Assembly: GCA_035772785.1 (NCBI GenBank)
Contig: JAOCPU010000007.1
Location: 62,001-126,000, forward strand
Direction of reading: 5' to 3'
Length of the DNA stretch: 64,000 nucleotides
Origin: Phlebiopsis flavidoalba
Taxonomy: Eukaryota; Basidiomycota; Agaricomycetes; Polyporales; Phanerochaetaceae
Shown: in pieces, positions 38,465 to 51,163 of the stretch
Layout of the letters: each line of letters starts with the position of its first letter
Numbering within the stretch: position 1 is the stretch's first letter
The notes under the pieces: model-generated
Database searches by the model: none
Seen by the model: the letters and a program-made list of their open reading frames with translations, nothing else
What the model was told of the DNA's origin: nothing
Program-made: the position numbers and the translations under genes

Positions 38465-41422
38465 CTATAGCACCTCGTAAATTGTCTTGAAGACGTGATC
38501 TGCCTTCCTTCCTGTATGCTTGATGAAGCCCATATAGTCGAGCTCGTGCAAGGCCCGAATGAAGCGAGCCTGCAACTCCATTTGCCATTGTTCGTCGTCT
38601 CCTTTCCCCATCCTCGGTGGCCTCGACTGCCTTCGCCTTCGCCTTCGCCTTGCCTTTGCCCTTCTTTGTAGGCGACCGGGGCTTGCTCTTCTTCTGGAGT
38701 TGCTCCTTCTGCGTTTCGAGCACACCAGCGAATGATTCAAACCAGTCGTACACGTTGATGAGCTTGGGGGCTTCCATGTATCGATGGAACAGGATGCTCG
38801 TGTCGGGGAGCTCCCAGATCGGTGGGGGTTCTGTATCGTGGGTAGAGTCTGGAGCGTCTGAGGTAGGAGAGAAGAGGCGGTTATGAGCCTCAACAATGGT
38901 ATGAGGGTAGAGGAGTGCGTTGATGATGGATGCTCGAGGCGCGGGATTAATGAGCTGCAGCAGTTTGAGCCATTTATTAAAATATAAAAAGTAATGGAAT
39001 ACAACTCACCTCAGAAGGGAACGATGTGTAGCTGGTAGTCCACACCTCCCCCAGGATCTGCTTGTCCAGTCTGCGAAGACGTTCGCTGGGAATTGAAGTA
39101 TGAGCAACGGGCTCATCAATTTTTCTGTAGAAACATACTCAAGATACGATGCTAACCAGTCGGCGACGAACGTTCGGATGCCACTGTCGAGACGATAGCC
39201 TTTGAACTCGCGCTATCGAGAGTTTCAGGCAGTTTGCTTCTACATTGGATAATAAATTCCCGATGTTCGGTCTCCGCTTGTTTGATTTCTGGCCGTTCAA
39301 TCTCGTAGAAGAAGGTATAGAGCTTGGTGATGAGGTCTTCTAATTGTGTGCCCGAGAGCTTTCTATACCATTTCATTATTATCTTGAGACGAAATATCAA
39401 AAACTATCTGCTTACCTGACCATACGGACAAGATGCTGGACATCTCTGGACACTTTCCCGAGCAAAACACGGACCATCAGCTCCAGGTGTGGCTCCTCCG
39501 TCCCATCAGTTGTGGATATGGAGGGCTTATAGCCGTGACCCCTCATGAAATCTTGAACTAACCGAAGTACGTGGTATCCTAGACGCATCTGTTGTGGCAT
39601 GCCACATATAGTCATCGCGCGTGCCGCATCAACGATATCCAAGAGATCCGTGGCCGAAAGTGAGTCCCCACTCTATGTTCTGTAGATAATCTGGTATGGT
39701 CTCCGAATTTGGGTCGTCCGGAACGGCGTCGCTCCAGACCACGGACAACTAGTGAGTGCAAAAATGACTGCGAGGAAGGCAGACTGAGTTTCTCGTTGGC
39801 ACTCGGAGGAGTCCTCGCCCAGAGCACCGCTGTGGACGAGTAAAGACAAGGGCTCTTCTGCGTGTTTCATATACGCAATCTACAAAGCGGAGTTAAACCA
39901 TGGAATTGATGCGGTTCTGGTACGGCTTGCCTGAATTATCGTCGTGTGAGAGCGTCCAAGGAGGACGTATGTCGGGCACAAAAGTCTGATATGAAGCGAA
40001 GTACACCTGCCCCTATCATGATGTCTGGCTCGAATTTGAGTCAAAGAACGTCTAAGGCGCATCTCGTCAGCTTGAACGACATTTTAGAGGTTTAAACTGA
40101 CCTTTGCTACGACGGTTTCCGCAAACTTTGATCCCGAGGGGGCCGTATGTGCTTGTACACGAAGGCGTGACATTGTTCTACGCGAGTTACGCGAGCGAAT
40201 GCGAAAGTGTGGCACGTGAAGAAACGAAATGGATGGAAGGAGCTGACATTGCCAGTACGAAGACGAATGGCAAGTCTGGAAGATACTGGCTGTATATATG
40301 TCAGTATTACAGAAAATAGGACCCGCAGATTGAAATCCTGACCTGTATCTAAAGATCGACAGAAAGTTCTCCATCACAAACTGTGCTGCACTGCTCGAAA
40401 TGATGCATCATAACAACAACATTCGGTCGACAACCTACAGGCCGTAAGTACAAGGAATAGTCATGGATGGCGGTTCTTACCGTTCAAATCACCAAAGCGT
40501 TGTACCATGCCTTCAACATATTCAAGTCGTAGTTTGCGAGCGATGTTGTAGCTCTCTTCTTAGTCATTTCTTCTGGAACTGTTCAGATGAGTGTGAGTAG
40601 GGTTGTCAGGCGGCAGAGGAGATATCCACAACGCACATTGTAGACCATAAGACTCCAAGTCTCCTCTTCCTTGATCCACTTAATTATCATATTGAGCAAT
40701 GAGAAGATTTCATGGCGTTCGTGAGGTTCGTGCAATCGGCGGGATGGAGATGCGACACCACTAGTGGAGCATCGTCCGGAACATCATGGGTGGCTTTCCC
40801 TTTGCCTTTGCCATGAGCGACGTTATCAGCAGCAAGAGTGCTTATGACGTCTGAAATAACGGAGCTGCTTCCTCCTGCGGCTGGACATGTACATTAGTGG
40901 TGACTTAACACGTTCTCGGCATTCAACGTACCTGATATCGCAGTTACTGGAAGTTCAGGGTTATATAGCAGCCCCGGTAGATGATAATGGCTTCGAGTGC
41001 GCCGCACGGGACGCTGTCTGCGACTCCGTCCTGCACTATAGGCACGTGTAACGAACGAACAATCGACTAAGAATGGCCTTAAGCAAGGTTCGGCCACAGA
41101 TATTGTATAGCGTACTTGTATTCGTTCTAAGCATTTCACCCAAGCCTCCGATATGCCTGTAATCTGAGCTGGTATCATCTGGCAAGTCGCGAGACGTAAA
41201 CGCGTTCGAGGACGGAAATTCGGCCGTCTCTTCGGTTCATCATCTAATGACCAGTGTGAGTGTGGCGTAAGAGATGGCACGCGTCGTAAAACTCACCAAC
41301 AGGGTCATCTGCTGATAAAAAGACGCATTTTCTGGGGCAGTCGTAAGGCGTGGAAGAGATGGAAGTGAAGAGGGGCAGCACCTCACCTGGTTAGGATCGT
41401 CAAGTCTTGCCGCGGGAGCCAT
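38465..41422 (-). CDS. ORC3: Origin recognition complex subunit 3 (ORC3)
   Basis: Subunit of the origin recognition complex that marks replication origins. N-terminal exon MAPAARLDDPNQ (41422), then AWVKCLERIQ (about 41120). The middle includes AADNVAHGKGKGKATHDVPD, DDAPLVVSHLHP (about 40740-40860), AAA+-like in position. The C-terminal half is clearer: LSGTQLEDLITKLYTFFYEI (about 39300-39360), ELINPAPRASIINALLYPHT (about 38900-39020), LINVYDWFESFAGVLETQKE (about 38720), a Lys/Ala-rich insertion, and the terminal winged-helix segment ELQARFIRALHELDYMGFIK, KHTGRKADHVFKTIYEVL. The last two blocks are diagnostic for ORC3. Many short introns; exon joins in the 39.6-40.6 kb part are not resolved. 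Confidence 0.85.
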
Positions 41423-42360
41423 GCTACCTTTCTTGTCTCCTGCTCCCACTACCTATGATATTCGGTCGAATAGAATCGCTCTCTAACACTAATCTGACTC
41501 CTCGAATGACGTCCGCAGGTCGATAAGTGTGAAAGGATGCCCACCTTGGTGGAGGAGAGTGACTGGTTGGAATGCAAGTTACGTGAAGTGGCCACGGGTC
41601 TGTACCCCTTTTGTTTCCCGAAGAAGGTGGCACGGAATACCACAACGTACGTCTTATGCGCACATCCGTCACGACTCGTGCTGACCACGACCATTCGTAG
41701 GGACTAAAAAGCTTAACGGGGTACATGAAGTAGAGAAGTCATGCACATCGCGTCGAATCCCCACGCGGTCACGACCTCCCTAAGTACTTAAACTCATGAC
41801 CTCGGGCGTATACCTGGGCGACGACTCCTACCCCTTCGTCTCAAAGACGAGTCGATTCAGGCAAAGCTCGGCACGCAGTCAGATCGCGCTCGAACGACTG
41901 ATATTTTGGGCCACTGTTCACCGCGTCCTACCCCAATTTCGCGCCGAGCGGTACAGCCGTCCCGCGGAGAAACCGTAGTCAACTTCTCAATTATACCCGA
42001 CCCTAATATTCACTGCGGGTAAGGGAGATCAAGCGGAACATCATCTGACACTTCGCGTCCACAACACGGCACAGCGGAATCCGTTGGTAGAAGTACGAAA
42101 AGGTAAGGTGTGCCCACCATGATGGCCGTGTGTGTAGGGGCGTAGTGGATCTGGCTGCCTTTCGCTACGATGGGCACCTGTTGCTTCCATCCCATGACGC
42201 GTCATATGCTATTCACCAGCACAATTCCAGAACATAATGCCCACCATCGCACTTGGTGAAACAGGCTTGGTCGAGTATAAGTACCGGTGCCGACAGCATG
42301 GTCCCGATGTCGTTCACGTCAACGGTCACCCAATTCACCGACTTTGCCTACAGCGCCACC
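41423..42360. other. divergent intergenic, ORC3 / carboxylesterase
   Basis: About 940 bases between two divergent genes, holding both promoters. Only short unsupported frames seen. Confidence 0.4.
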
Positions 42361-44419
42361 ATGCACTTGCTGTCTTTAGTTGGTGCACTATCCCTCATAT
42401 CTTTGGCCACAGCAGCCGACAAGACTGTTGTTGACCTTGGGTACGCGAAGTACCGAGGCAACCTCAGCTTTCCGAATACCGTCGCGTACCTAGGACTACC
42501 TTAATGCCGAACCTCCAGTCGCAGACCGTCGTTGGAGAGCTCCCTTGCCATTGGATACTGCGCGAGTGGCCGCATGGCGGCTCATGGCACCGTCGTAGAC
42601 GCGTCGAAGGACCCAGACTTTTGCATCCAGGGTTCGACTGGAAGTAAGGCCGATCATTTTTCCTTCAATGTTTCACGCCTCTCACGCTGACGGACTAGAT
42701 GGTGATGCTGGTGGCGCCGGCAGCGAAGACTGCTTGAAGGTCAACGTGTATGCTCCAGTTGGAGCGAAAAAGGGCGACAAATGTAAAGCCAACTCTGATT
42801 CTCAGCATTACGTGGTTACTGATGATAATGACTGTCAGTACCCGTCTTGGTCTACATTCATGGCGGAGGTGAGTACTATCCTTCAAACCACACCTATGGT
42901 CACTGAGAACAGATATAATACGTAGGCTACGTCTTCGGTAACCCAGCAGACTGCCATTCGACCACTGGGGTCCACCAGGTTCCGGAAGTTGTCATTGTTT
43001 CAGTTTACTATCGCCTGGACTCCTTTGGCTTCCTCTCGCATCCAGCATTCGCCTCTGATCCTTCCCTTGGTGATTTGAACACCGGTATACAAGACCAGAC
43101 GCGAGGCTTTACGCTGGGTGCAGAAAAACATTGCCTCGTTCGGAGCGATCCAACTCAAGTGACTATCAACGGAGAAAGTGCTGGCGGATCCTCCATCGAA
43201 ATACACTTGGTAGCTCCTCAGCAGGAGGGCTTGTTCCAGGGTGCGATTGCGCAGAGTGTATACCGAACTCCTCTACCTACTCCTCAGCAGCAGGAGGTAA
43301 GATTCCTGCTCATTTGCATCAGTAACTCACTCGCCTTATTCTCCACACAGCCACTTTTCAACTTCTTTGCGTCTAAAGCAGGTTGCTCCGAGAAGACCGT
43401 GAAGGATACCATGGCTTGCTTGCGTAAAGCCGACGTCAGTGCTCTTTGCACCTGCTCAGAGACGCGGCTTTGTGAGTGCACACTGTTCATCATCAGACCA
43501 ACTACTAAATTATCACCTAATAGGCAATGGGTCATTCAACCTATTCCACCCAGTGCTAGACGGAAAGGTTATTTCTCAGAGACCCACCGAAGCCATACTT
43601 GCCGGTAACATCCACCCTGTTCGTCTCATCGTCGGGTAGGACTTGTTCGTCTCTCCGTTCATCATCTGGCTAACAGTGCTCAGCTCTACCTCCAACGAGA
43701 CTCTATCAGGCGGCTCGGACTTGGATACAAGCCTCAAACAGTTCTTCCCTTTGCTGTCCGACTCGGACCTGCAGGAGTACAATGACGTCTACCCGCTATC
43801 CGCGTTCGACAACTCCAGCCAGCAGGCACGTGTAGGAACGGGAGAATCAGAACTCCGTTGTGCTGTACGTGACACACGCCGGAAATGAATCTAAGTGCTC
43901 ATAGTGGGGTGCTAGGTGGAAATCATGGCGACGCATGGTCCAAGCGGACCACCACTTACACGTATCGCTACAACACACGCCAAACCCCACAGGCGGCGAC
44001 CCCCTAGTGGAGCATGCTGCCGAGAACTGGATGATGTTCAAGGGAACCAACACCGGGTACGTCTGCGTCGTGATTCCCTGATTCTTCCATTGTTCCTGAC
44101 TGCGAGCCGCGTCGACAGCCCCAACGGAACGACGACGTTCTCATCGTCCCATGACGCCCTCTGAAGACGCCTTCGCGGAGGAGCTCATCGCCTACTGGCT
44201 CTCGTTCGTCCGCTCGGGTAACCCCAACACGCATAAACTTTGCCCGCTCGCCTGAGTGGCCCCAGTACAACCCAGGATGGCGCGAAAAGAATTGTGTTGA
44301 CAGAAGGCTCGGCGAGCAAGAGTGGGTCTACGGTGGAGACCATCTCGAGCGAAGAGGTGAAGAGGTGTGCGTTCGTGGGCCAGCAAGTTTATTATTCCTC
44401 AGCAGGCTTAGACACGTAA
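42361..44419 (+). CDS. Secreted type-B carboxylesterase/lipase
   Basis: Alpha/beta-hydrolase of the cholinesterase-like family, secreted, acting on carboxylic esters. Signal peptide MHLLSLVGALSLISLATA, mature DKTVVDLGYAKYRGNLSFPN. Family marks in order: VAYLGLPYAEPPVADRRWRA (about 42482); FCIQGSTG and GSEDCLKVNVYAP (about 42720), the usual Cys pair; an oxyanion-loop GGYVFGNPA (about 42920); VIVSVYYRLDSFGFLSHPAF (about 42990-43050); and the nucleophile elbow NGESAGG (about 43165-43185, Ser codon near 43180). Later come DGKVISQRPTEAI, STSNETLSG, VEHAAENWMMFKGTNTG (about 44010-44060, carrying the probable catalytic His), and ELIAYWLSFVRSGNPNT, then PEWPQYNPGW. Ends SSAGLDT at 44419. Usual length for the family (about 540-560 residues). 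Several one-base shifts. Confidence 0.9.
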
Positions 44420-45380
44420 GTATCTCTATCGAGGCTGTTTCTTGGCACTCCCTGCTCGGTAATTCCAGTGAAAAACCCATCTTCGTGGAACATTGCGTGA
44501 AATCTCGTGAAATCCCGTAACGTTAGCAGACATCGTAGAACATCATCAATCATGCGCAAACATCGTCCAAGATAATGTTGTGCGCTTACGAGCAGCTTGA
44601 GCCTTTCTGCGACGACCTCTATTCGCTCAACGACTTTCGATCCCTTGCACAATTGCTGGTGCAACCGCGTGTGCGCGCACTCCGCTCACAAATAGAAAAT
44701 CTGTAGGGCGCTTTGACGCTGCTTGCTCTCAGGTAGCCTACCTTCGAGCAGTCTGCGCCAAAGTCCTATACCCTCCTCTCGCCACATTCGCGACGATTTC
44801 ATGCCTTCCGACAAGCTCTGGTGCTACTGTGGCATACTGTGTGGAATACCTCGCCTACTTACGCGTCGCACTGCGCGGAAACACTTCAATGATGTCAAAA
44901 AACTTGGAGGTGTGGCACTCCCGCCAGAGAATGCGCCTGCACCTGGGCCCGACATCGCGACCTGAACTAGTACGCGCGTACCTCGACAATCTAGAGTTAA
45001 ATCGGCAGCTCGCACGCGCCAGAGCACGCGCCAGAGATATTGCACTGGCCGCAGGAAAACGCCCCCGCCGTCTTAGTGATGTAGACGGTGAAGAAATGCG
45101 CCCGAGACCCCAGGGCCAGCAGACCCTGGGATTCTGTCTCGCAGCGCGGCCGAAGCGGTATGTGTATGATATATAATGGTCCATCTGATGCATAAACCTG
45201 ACAAGGCATGTGACTCCTGTAGGCGAATGTAGGAGAAGAGAGTCACGGTAGCGTGAAGCCCATATAGTTTGGTACACAATAGTCTGTCTACGAGAATTTG
45301 TCAAGCTTATACAAATGTGTTTCTAAGTTCAACTAAACCCCATAAAGATAGATGAAGTTTATATCTTCAAATTTAGATAC
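44420..45380. other. intergenic with small orphan ORF
   Basis: About 960 bases between convergent genes; only the small open frames at 44723-45176 stand out. Confidence 0.35.
44801..45176 (+). CDS. small orphan protein, possibly transposon remnant
   Basis: Two overlapping frames: one begins MPSDKLWCYCGILCGIPRLL then TRRTARKHFNDV (44801 on), the second (44829-45176) continues as a charged, Arg/Ala-rich helix-prone stretch (QLARARARARDIALAAGKRP) and ends LAARPKRYVYDI. The CxC..C..RTxxxH pattern resembles the N-terminal zinc-binding segment found on many basidiomycete transposon proteins, but it is too short for assignment. No terminal repeats were seen. It could equally be a lineage-specific gene. 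Confidence 0.3.
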
Positions 45381-47396
45381 CTATGCTTCGGTCTTCGTAG
45401 CCTTCCACTCCTGCACCACTACCTGTGCCTCCTCCTTCAGGATCTCCCACGCCCGATCAATGTGTTCCTTCGTTGTCCTTGCGGCACCAATCGCAAACCG
45501 TATACAGAATGTACCGTTCACATTGTCTGAGTGAGATAAATTGTCCGGACGCGAATTGATCTTGGAATAATAGGTCCTATTGAGGCTGTTGAGCTCTTCG
45601 AGTTGCTGAGCTTCGGTCAGACCTGAAGGAAGCTCGGGAACAAGACGGAAGACGCTGAGTGCGAAGGATGGTTCCGTGACGAGAGCAAAGGACGGTGAAG
45701 CGCGGATGAGTGAGGCGAGGTGATCGTTGAGTTCTATGCTCTACAATGAGACATCGTGAGTATATGATGTGGAGGCCTTACAAAATAGAGATGAGATACC
45801 TTGCGGATGTAATTACGGAAGCCTTCAACACCATAGCTGCGAAGCACAAACCAGAGCTTGAGCGACCTGAAGCGGCGGCCGAGGGAGAGATGCCAGTTTG
45901 CGGTAGTCGATGACCGTTCCTGCGTCGCCCCTGCTTCGTGCGCAAAACTCGGGCGTGACGTCAAGTGCATCCGTGAGATGTTTCCTGTTTCTGACCCATA
46001 GTGTGGAGGCGTCGAAGTTGACCAGACCCCACTAAGAAAAACGGTTTTACAATAGTCCACACAGAGGATTATAAATGATACGAACTTTGTGGAAGTTGGT
46101 GCAGAACGAGTCACCGTATTTGTTGATGTTGTCCAGCTGGGCTATCTTTGCGGTACTCGGGGCATGACAGTGTCACGCCTGCCCAGGCTGCGTCAACATG
46201 GATCCATACAGAGGGATGTTCCTTCACTGAATGATGTTTGAGAGACGCGTTAACTGAGATCATGAGGTGGCATCTTAGATGTGGGACTGACAGACTTCGC
46301 CAATTTCATCCAGGCGGTCCGATGGCACCAGATGAGGTTGTACCGACGGTGGCGACTGCGTCCAGTAGCAGTCAGTATGCATTTCAAGTATACAAGGTAC
46401 ACCAATTTACCGAGGACGAAGGGATATTTTCCCCTTCGCCGCATCCTCTTCGAGTGCTTTCCGGAGCGTCTCACCACGGAGTGCGAAGCGATCTTCAGCC
46501 GTGGCCGCCAGCGACCGACACTCGAGGCCCAGCACAAGTGCCGGCCTTCACGCCCAAAACGAGTGCGTCTGGGTCGTCGTGTAAATAAACCAAGTTCTCG
46601 AGCTTCACATCGGGATGCTGTGCCGTGTACCGCGAGCGTGCGGCTACGATGGCGACGAGAGCAGAGTCGGACGCGGTGGTCTGGCATGTGGTGAGCCAAG
46701 GGTCGGCGACGAGTGTCCGAAATGTTACCACCTGCATGACCCCGCCTCCTACCTCGGAGCTGTTCAGGAAATGGTCCGCGAGGCCGAAGAGCTTCGCCGA
46801 CCATGGTCCATGACGACTGGCTTCCAGTTCCGTGCATGCAGGGCTACACGCCCACTGGAATCACGTCATTTATTTTCACTATCTCCTGGTGAGACCGGGT
46901 TGAACCTACATTGAACCCAGGATTGGTGGCACTCGTGGCGTACAGATCGCCGAGGATGCCCTCGAACGTACACGCCGTAGGAAAGTACGCATAGAAATTC
47001 GGATGTTGCCAATGCGTCAGACCTAGAATACTGAAGATGAGCTCGGCATCCCTCATGCCTAATTATAGAGCATCGAGCTCACCGGGGACGATCAGTTTCT
47101 GGTAATCGTCCGGCGATCGTCTGGAAGTCTTTCCCCCTCCTCGGGTGCAGTCGCTAGAAGACAGACGAGATCAGCTTTTAGGCTATAGGCTAGGGAGAGG
47201 CCGCAAGGAACTTGCGTGGAATAAGCTTTCTCAGATAGCCGGGGAGGGACTTGCGAGTTTACGGGCTTCTGCTCCAAGGAATAGTAGTAATCGCAAATGC
47301 GATCTATGGCTTGGTAGCCGGCCTTGCGGAACCTGTAATGATAGATTGAAGCATTGGTGGTAGCTATAAGAATGTCACTTACTGCTCGATATCCAT
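45381..47396 (-). CDS. Aromatic-L-amino-acid decarboxylase family (PLP)
   Basis: Group II pyridoxal-phosphate decarboxylase; relatives act on tryptophan, tyrosine or DOPA to give amines. Start MDIEQ at 47396 is a tiny first exon; the next begins [40 protein letters not shown] (about 46970-47020) forms part of the substrate pocket. [10 protein letters not shown] and [20 protein letters not shown] (about 46650-46740) follow, and LGVKAGLVLG-type sequence leads to the cofactor region. The catalytic lysine is in [15 protein letters not shown], split by an intron (about 46035-46085) before WGLVNFDAS (about 46000-46030). [20 protein letters not shown] (about 45830-45890) is a strong family signature. 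C-terminus [20 protein letters not shown] ends ATKTEA at 45381. Substrate not predictable. Divergent from the NADH dehydrogenase gene. Confidence 0.92.
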
Positions 47397-48380
47397 GTTG
47401 ACAAAATTTATTTGAAGCAACTGTTATCACCTGCCAATAGTAATGTCGTAGTAAGATGTCAAGAATGGTGTGACGCGTGACGGCTCATGTGCGTGAGCCG
47501 CCACATGCTCAGAGAAAGCGTTCAACGCCCCCGACTCGGGCTTCCGAAGCGCCATTCTGTTTTCATGCTGCGTTGAATGACGCAGGGCGAGCAAGAAAGA
47601 CATGAGAATCAGCTGAAACTTCTATATCCGAGTGTGAACATGATGGTGGGCATAAACGGCGAGAACCGTACTGTGACTCACTTTGTGCAGCACTCGTGAC
47701 AGCTTGTTATCTAGGCGTGACTCAATGCGCCTCACCATGATTGTCATACAAAACGATTTTTCAACTTGTAGCTAGAACAAAACCATGAAAACGCCTAGAA
47801 AGTGGTACAACGCATTACTTGAACACGCGATGGTAGAGCTGAATTTGAATGTTGGCAGCTTTGTGGCACAGGTCGATGAAAATCTAATCTTATCTAACAA
47901 CGCCGAGTCGGGATTGAATATTATTGGCTCGGAGAAGGAACGAAGCTCTCCTTGCCAAGTGTACACACCCGCACGCAACTATTGACAGAGGCGGAAACAT
48001 GGGAGGGCCGTCTTGGAAGTATATCCCTGGCAGAAGTGGACTGACTCAAGCTCAAATGACCGCTTATGTCGGAAACACCCGTATACGAACGCTGCAAGCG
48101 TCATGGTCACCGTCAGCGACTAGCCAATGGCGCAGGCGGTGAGGGAACCGGTCCCACCCGCACCCTTCCGCCCGACGGGGTGTCGGCCTCCCAGAGCGCG
48201 ACAGGGTTCTACTAAAAACCCCCATACAGTGCTTGGTCAGTCTTTTCATCTCACCCGGTCGTCTGCGCAATCTTTGAGAGCTGATTTGTCCTCTGCTTGG
48301 ACCCCCGTAGACCGACCTTCCCTCTGATATCTGATATCTCATTGCTGCCTGCTTGGTTTACCCGCCGTTAAGTCTTGACC
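47397..48380. other. divergent intergenic, decarboxylase / NADH dehydrogenase
   Basis: About 980 bases holding two promoters. No supported coding sequence, repeat or RNA gene. Confidence 0.4.
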
Positions 48381-50832
48381 ATGTTTGGGGCACAGGCGTG
48401 CAGGCGTGTTGCCCAAGACGCGCGCGCGCAAATGGGGACATCTGCATCCCGAGTGTTCAGCTCGAGTGTGCCGCGGAGCCGACAACGCCTCAGTTATCCT
48501 CGGGTCTGGCTGGGGCGGCTACGAGGTCATGCGCGGGGTGGACAAAAAGAAATGGAGTACGTCCCCCGCCGTCTCGTACGCGACGCGGTACCTGATTCGT
48601 GGGCGCGGTGCTCGCGTTTCGCGACGTCCCAGACTGTCACCATGGTCTCGCCCTCAAACTACTTCAACTTCACCCCGCTCCTCGCGAGCTGCTCCGTGGG
48701 AACACTTGAATTTCGGTCTGCTGTTGAACCGGTACGTCTCCTGCTGCTGTCAGCGCTTTTGCGACCCGCGGGGAGGCCGGTGATCCTGACAATGCTCGCC
48801 TTCTAGGTTCGACGTGTACAACACCTCAAAGTAGTACGTGATGCGCAGTCACTGAATAGACAGGTGACTTAGACATCCTTGCATACAGAAAAGCGTACCA
48901 GGCCTGGTGTGACAAAATCGTTACGGTTACGCGCCGCCAATTTTTTTGTGTCCGTGATGTAGAGGAGTTGACCATGAGGCCGTCCAGATATTTTGACCGC
49001 AAAACACTGCAGATGCGTAGTCTTTGTTTCCGACTGCTCGTGGTGTTTTGCGCTGCGGCACTCGATTGACATAATTCTCCACAAAGATTGCCTGCAAAAT
49101 GACACCGCCACCCGCCCCACAGCAATACCGGTGGGATGTGGAAAAACAAGAACCCCCTTTGAATTGCACTAGCGAATGCAACTATGCACTGGTTATCGCA
49201 GTTGGAGCCTACAATCATCAAGTAGAGAAATTTCGAACGCAGAAGATATGAGTCATACGACATGCTGACGTGTTTCGTTGCTAGCATTCAAGAACGTTCC
49301 TGGCGTAAAAAGGAACACGCACATTTCCTCAAAGATGTTTTTCTAACGCCCGCGCATCATCCGTTCAACGCATGTTCTGGAATGTGAGATGCAGGCTGTC
49401 ATTTGTCAAGTGGTGCACTCGGTTGAAACTCAACATACACATTTTAGGTTTTGAGCAGGCAAATCAGCCCTGACGATGAGTGATATCGATCGTACGAAAA
49501 AATATTCTCCACTTCTGTATCAGTCGTCGGTAGCCGGGCCTGTGCGATCTCCCAGGTTTGGGCAGCTCTGTTAACATACACGGCAGGAGTCGGATGTGGA
49601 CCCACCGGTGTCGAATTCGCCGCCGAGCTTCATTGTATCTCACTACACACAACACTGACAGTAAAACGGCCATTTCCCCCGGGACTGCTAAATCTGGGCC
49701 AGGATCTCGTGCTCTTCGATGTGGCTCGCCCGGATTCTCAGGTAGTTTTTGACGAGGGACTGCAAGAGTATGTGCCACTGTTTCAGATCACGTTTTAGAA
49801 CCCACGTGTGCTACAGCTTTGCCACGAATCGGTTCAAGCGGGCGAGGGTATACGAATTCTGACCCAGCATCACGTCGAACGTGTGGAAGCGGTACGCCAC
49901 AGCACTTAATGCAGGCTTCGCGCTGGGATTGAAATTAACATCGATTCGATCGGGCAGGATGTTTGTGAGCAGGAGCAGTGCGAAGGTCAGGTCACACGAC
50001 TCGCTTGCGTCTGATCCCCCGTGCTGACAATTGCCCGGTCTCCCATTCAGTACCATTTTGGCCTATTGGTATGGAGCAACCGGTCTCGCGCCCAACCCGC
50101 GCAGTCGTCGAGTCTATCGCAGAGAGGCTAAGAAGGACGGAAAGACGAAAAGGTACACCGGCCGCACCATCAGGCCGAGTTCCCACCGCAGTCGCGCTGA
50201 CACTGCCCGCCAGCCTCATCACAATGAACAATGTCAGGTCATCATGGAACGCTCCGGCCAATCCGATCCCGACGTGTACGCGATCGGCGACGCCGCCACG
50301 ATCGAGACACGTGCCGCTGCCATGCCCGCCACAGCACAAGGTACGCGGGCCGCCTTTTCACCTTCCGCGCCCGCTCGAGGCTATAATAAGGCATTGCTGG
50401 CAGTCAGCCGAACCAGAAGGCCAAGTACCTGGTTACAAGAAGCTGAACCGCGTCGTGCGGCGCGGCAAGGCGCCGTTGGAGCCGTTTGTGTTCCACAACA
50501 TGGGGCAGCCTCGCGTACATCGGCAACTGGACGGCGGCTGTACGACCGCACGCAGACGGAGAACCTCAAGACGAAGGAGGCGGGGCGCCTCGCGGTGGGC
50601 TGCTCGGTGGCGGTCCGCGTACTTTACGCGGCACGCTCATTTATCAGGAAACAAGTGAGTGGCGCCCCGTAGTCTGTGCCAGGTATGGAAGCTGATGGTG
50701 TGTCGATTAGGATTCTGGTGCCGTTCTACTGGTGAGTGCGAGTACGCGTACGTTACGTTTTGGGGTGCTCATATCGTCCCGCAGGTTCATGGAAAAAACT
50801 GGATAGTCGGGCGCGATCTTAGCCGCTTCTAA
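48381..50832 (+). CDS. Type II (alternative) NADH:ubiquinone oxidoreductase
   Basis: Rotenone-insensitive mitochondrial NADH dehydrogenase (NDE1/NDI1 class): a single-subunit FAD flavoprotein that passes NADH electrons to ubiquinone without proton pumping. The N-terminus [20 protein letters not shown] is a mitochondrial presequence. The first Rossmann fold reads [19 protein letters not shown] (about 48500), followed by [20 protein letters not shown] (48643 on) and [20 protein letters not shown] is at about 49313. The second fold is [15 protein letters not shown] (about 49592), then [15 protein letters not shown] (about 49848) and [24 protein letters not shown] (about 50256), [17 protein letters not shown] (about 50481) and the C-terminal membrane-binding [21 protein letters not shown] end at 50832. 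No EF-hand insertion seen. Whether it faces the matrix or the intermembrane space cannot be told. Several frame breaks. Confidence 0.92.
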
Positions 50833-51163
50833 ATATCCAAACTCACTCCGCTCCAGGCCGCACACATCGTGCCCTGCGCGTGTTCAACACACTCTAGCAG
50901 GTCCCATGAGAACAAATGAATGTGATCATGATCATGTGTGAGGAGCATACTTTTTACAGCATAGACGGGCCATATTAGAACATGATGCATAATTCCAAAC
51001 TTTGGGTATCTCAACTAGCTACTGCTTTACTGGTAATCCTCAATTCATCTCGTGTCAGTATGCTACATGTGTGAGGGATGGAAAACATAAGTTACTATGA
51101 CTAGGGGCGTTGCACCGAGGCTACGATAACTGAACAGCGATAATAGAGAGCGAACGTAATAAT
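50833..51163. other. intergenic between convergent 3' ends
   Basis: 330 bases between the NADH dehydrogenase and WH1-CRIB genes; nothing supported. Confidence 0.4.

Noticed and set aside
49978..50658. Plus-strand 226-codon frame
   Set aside because: Overlaps the NADH dehydrogenase exons in the wrong phase; the family motifs are read from other phases.
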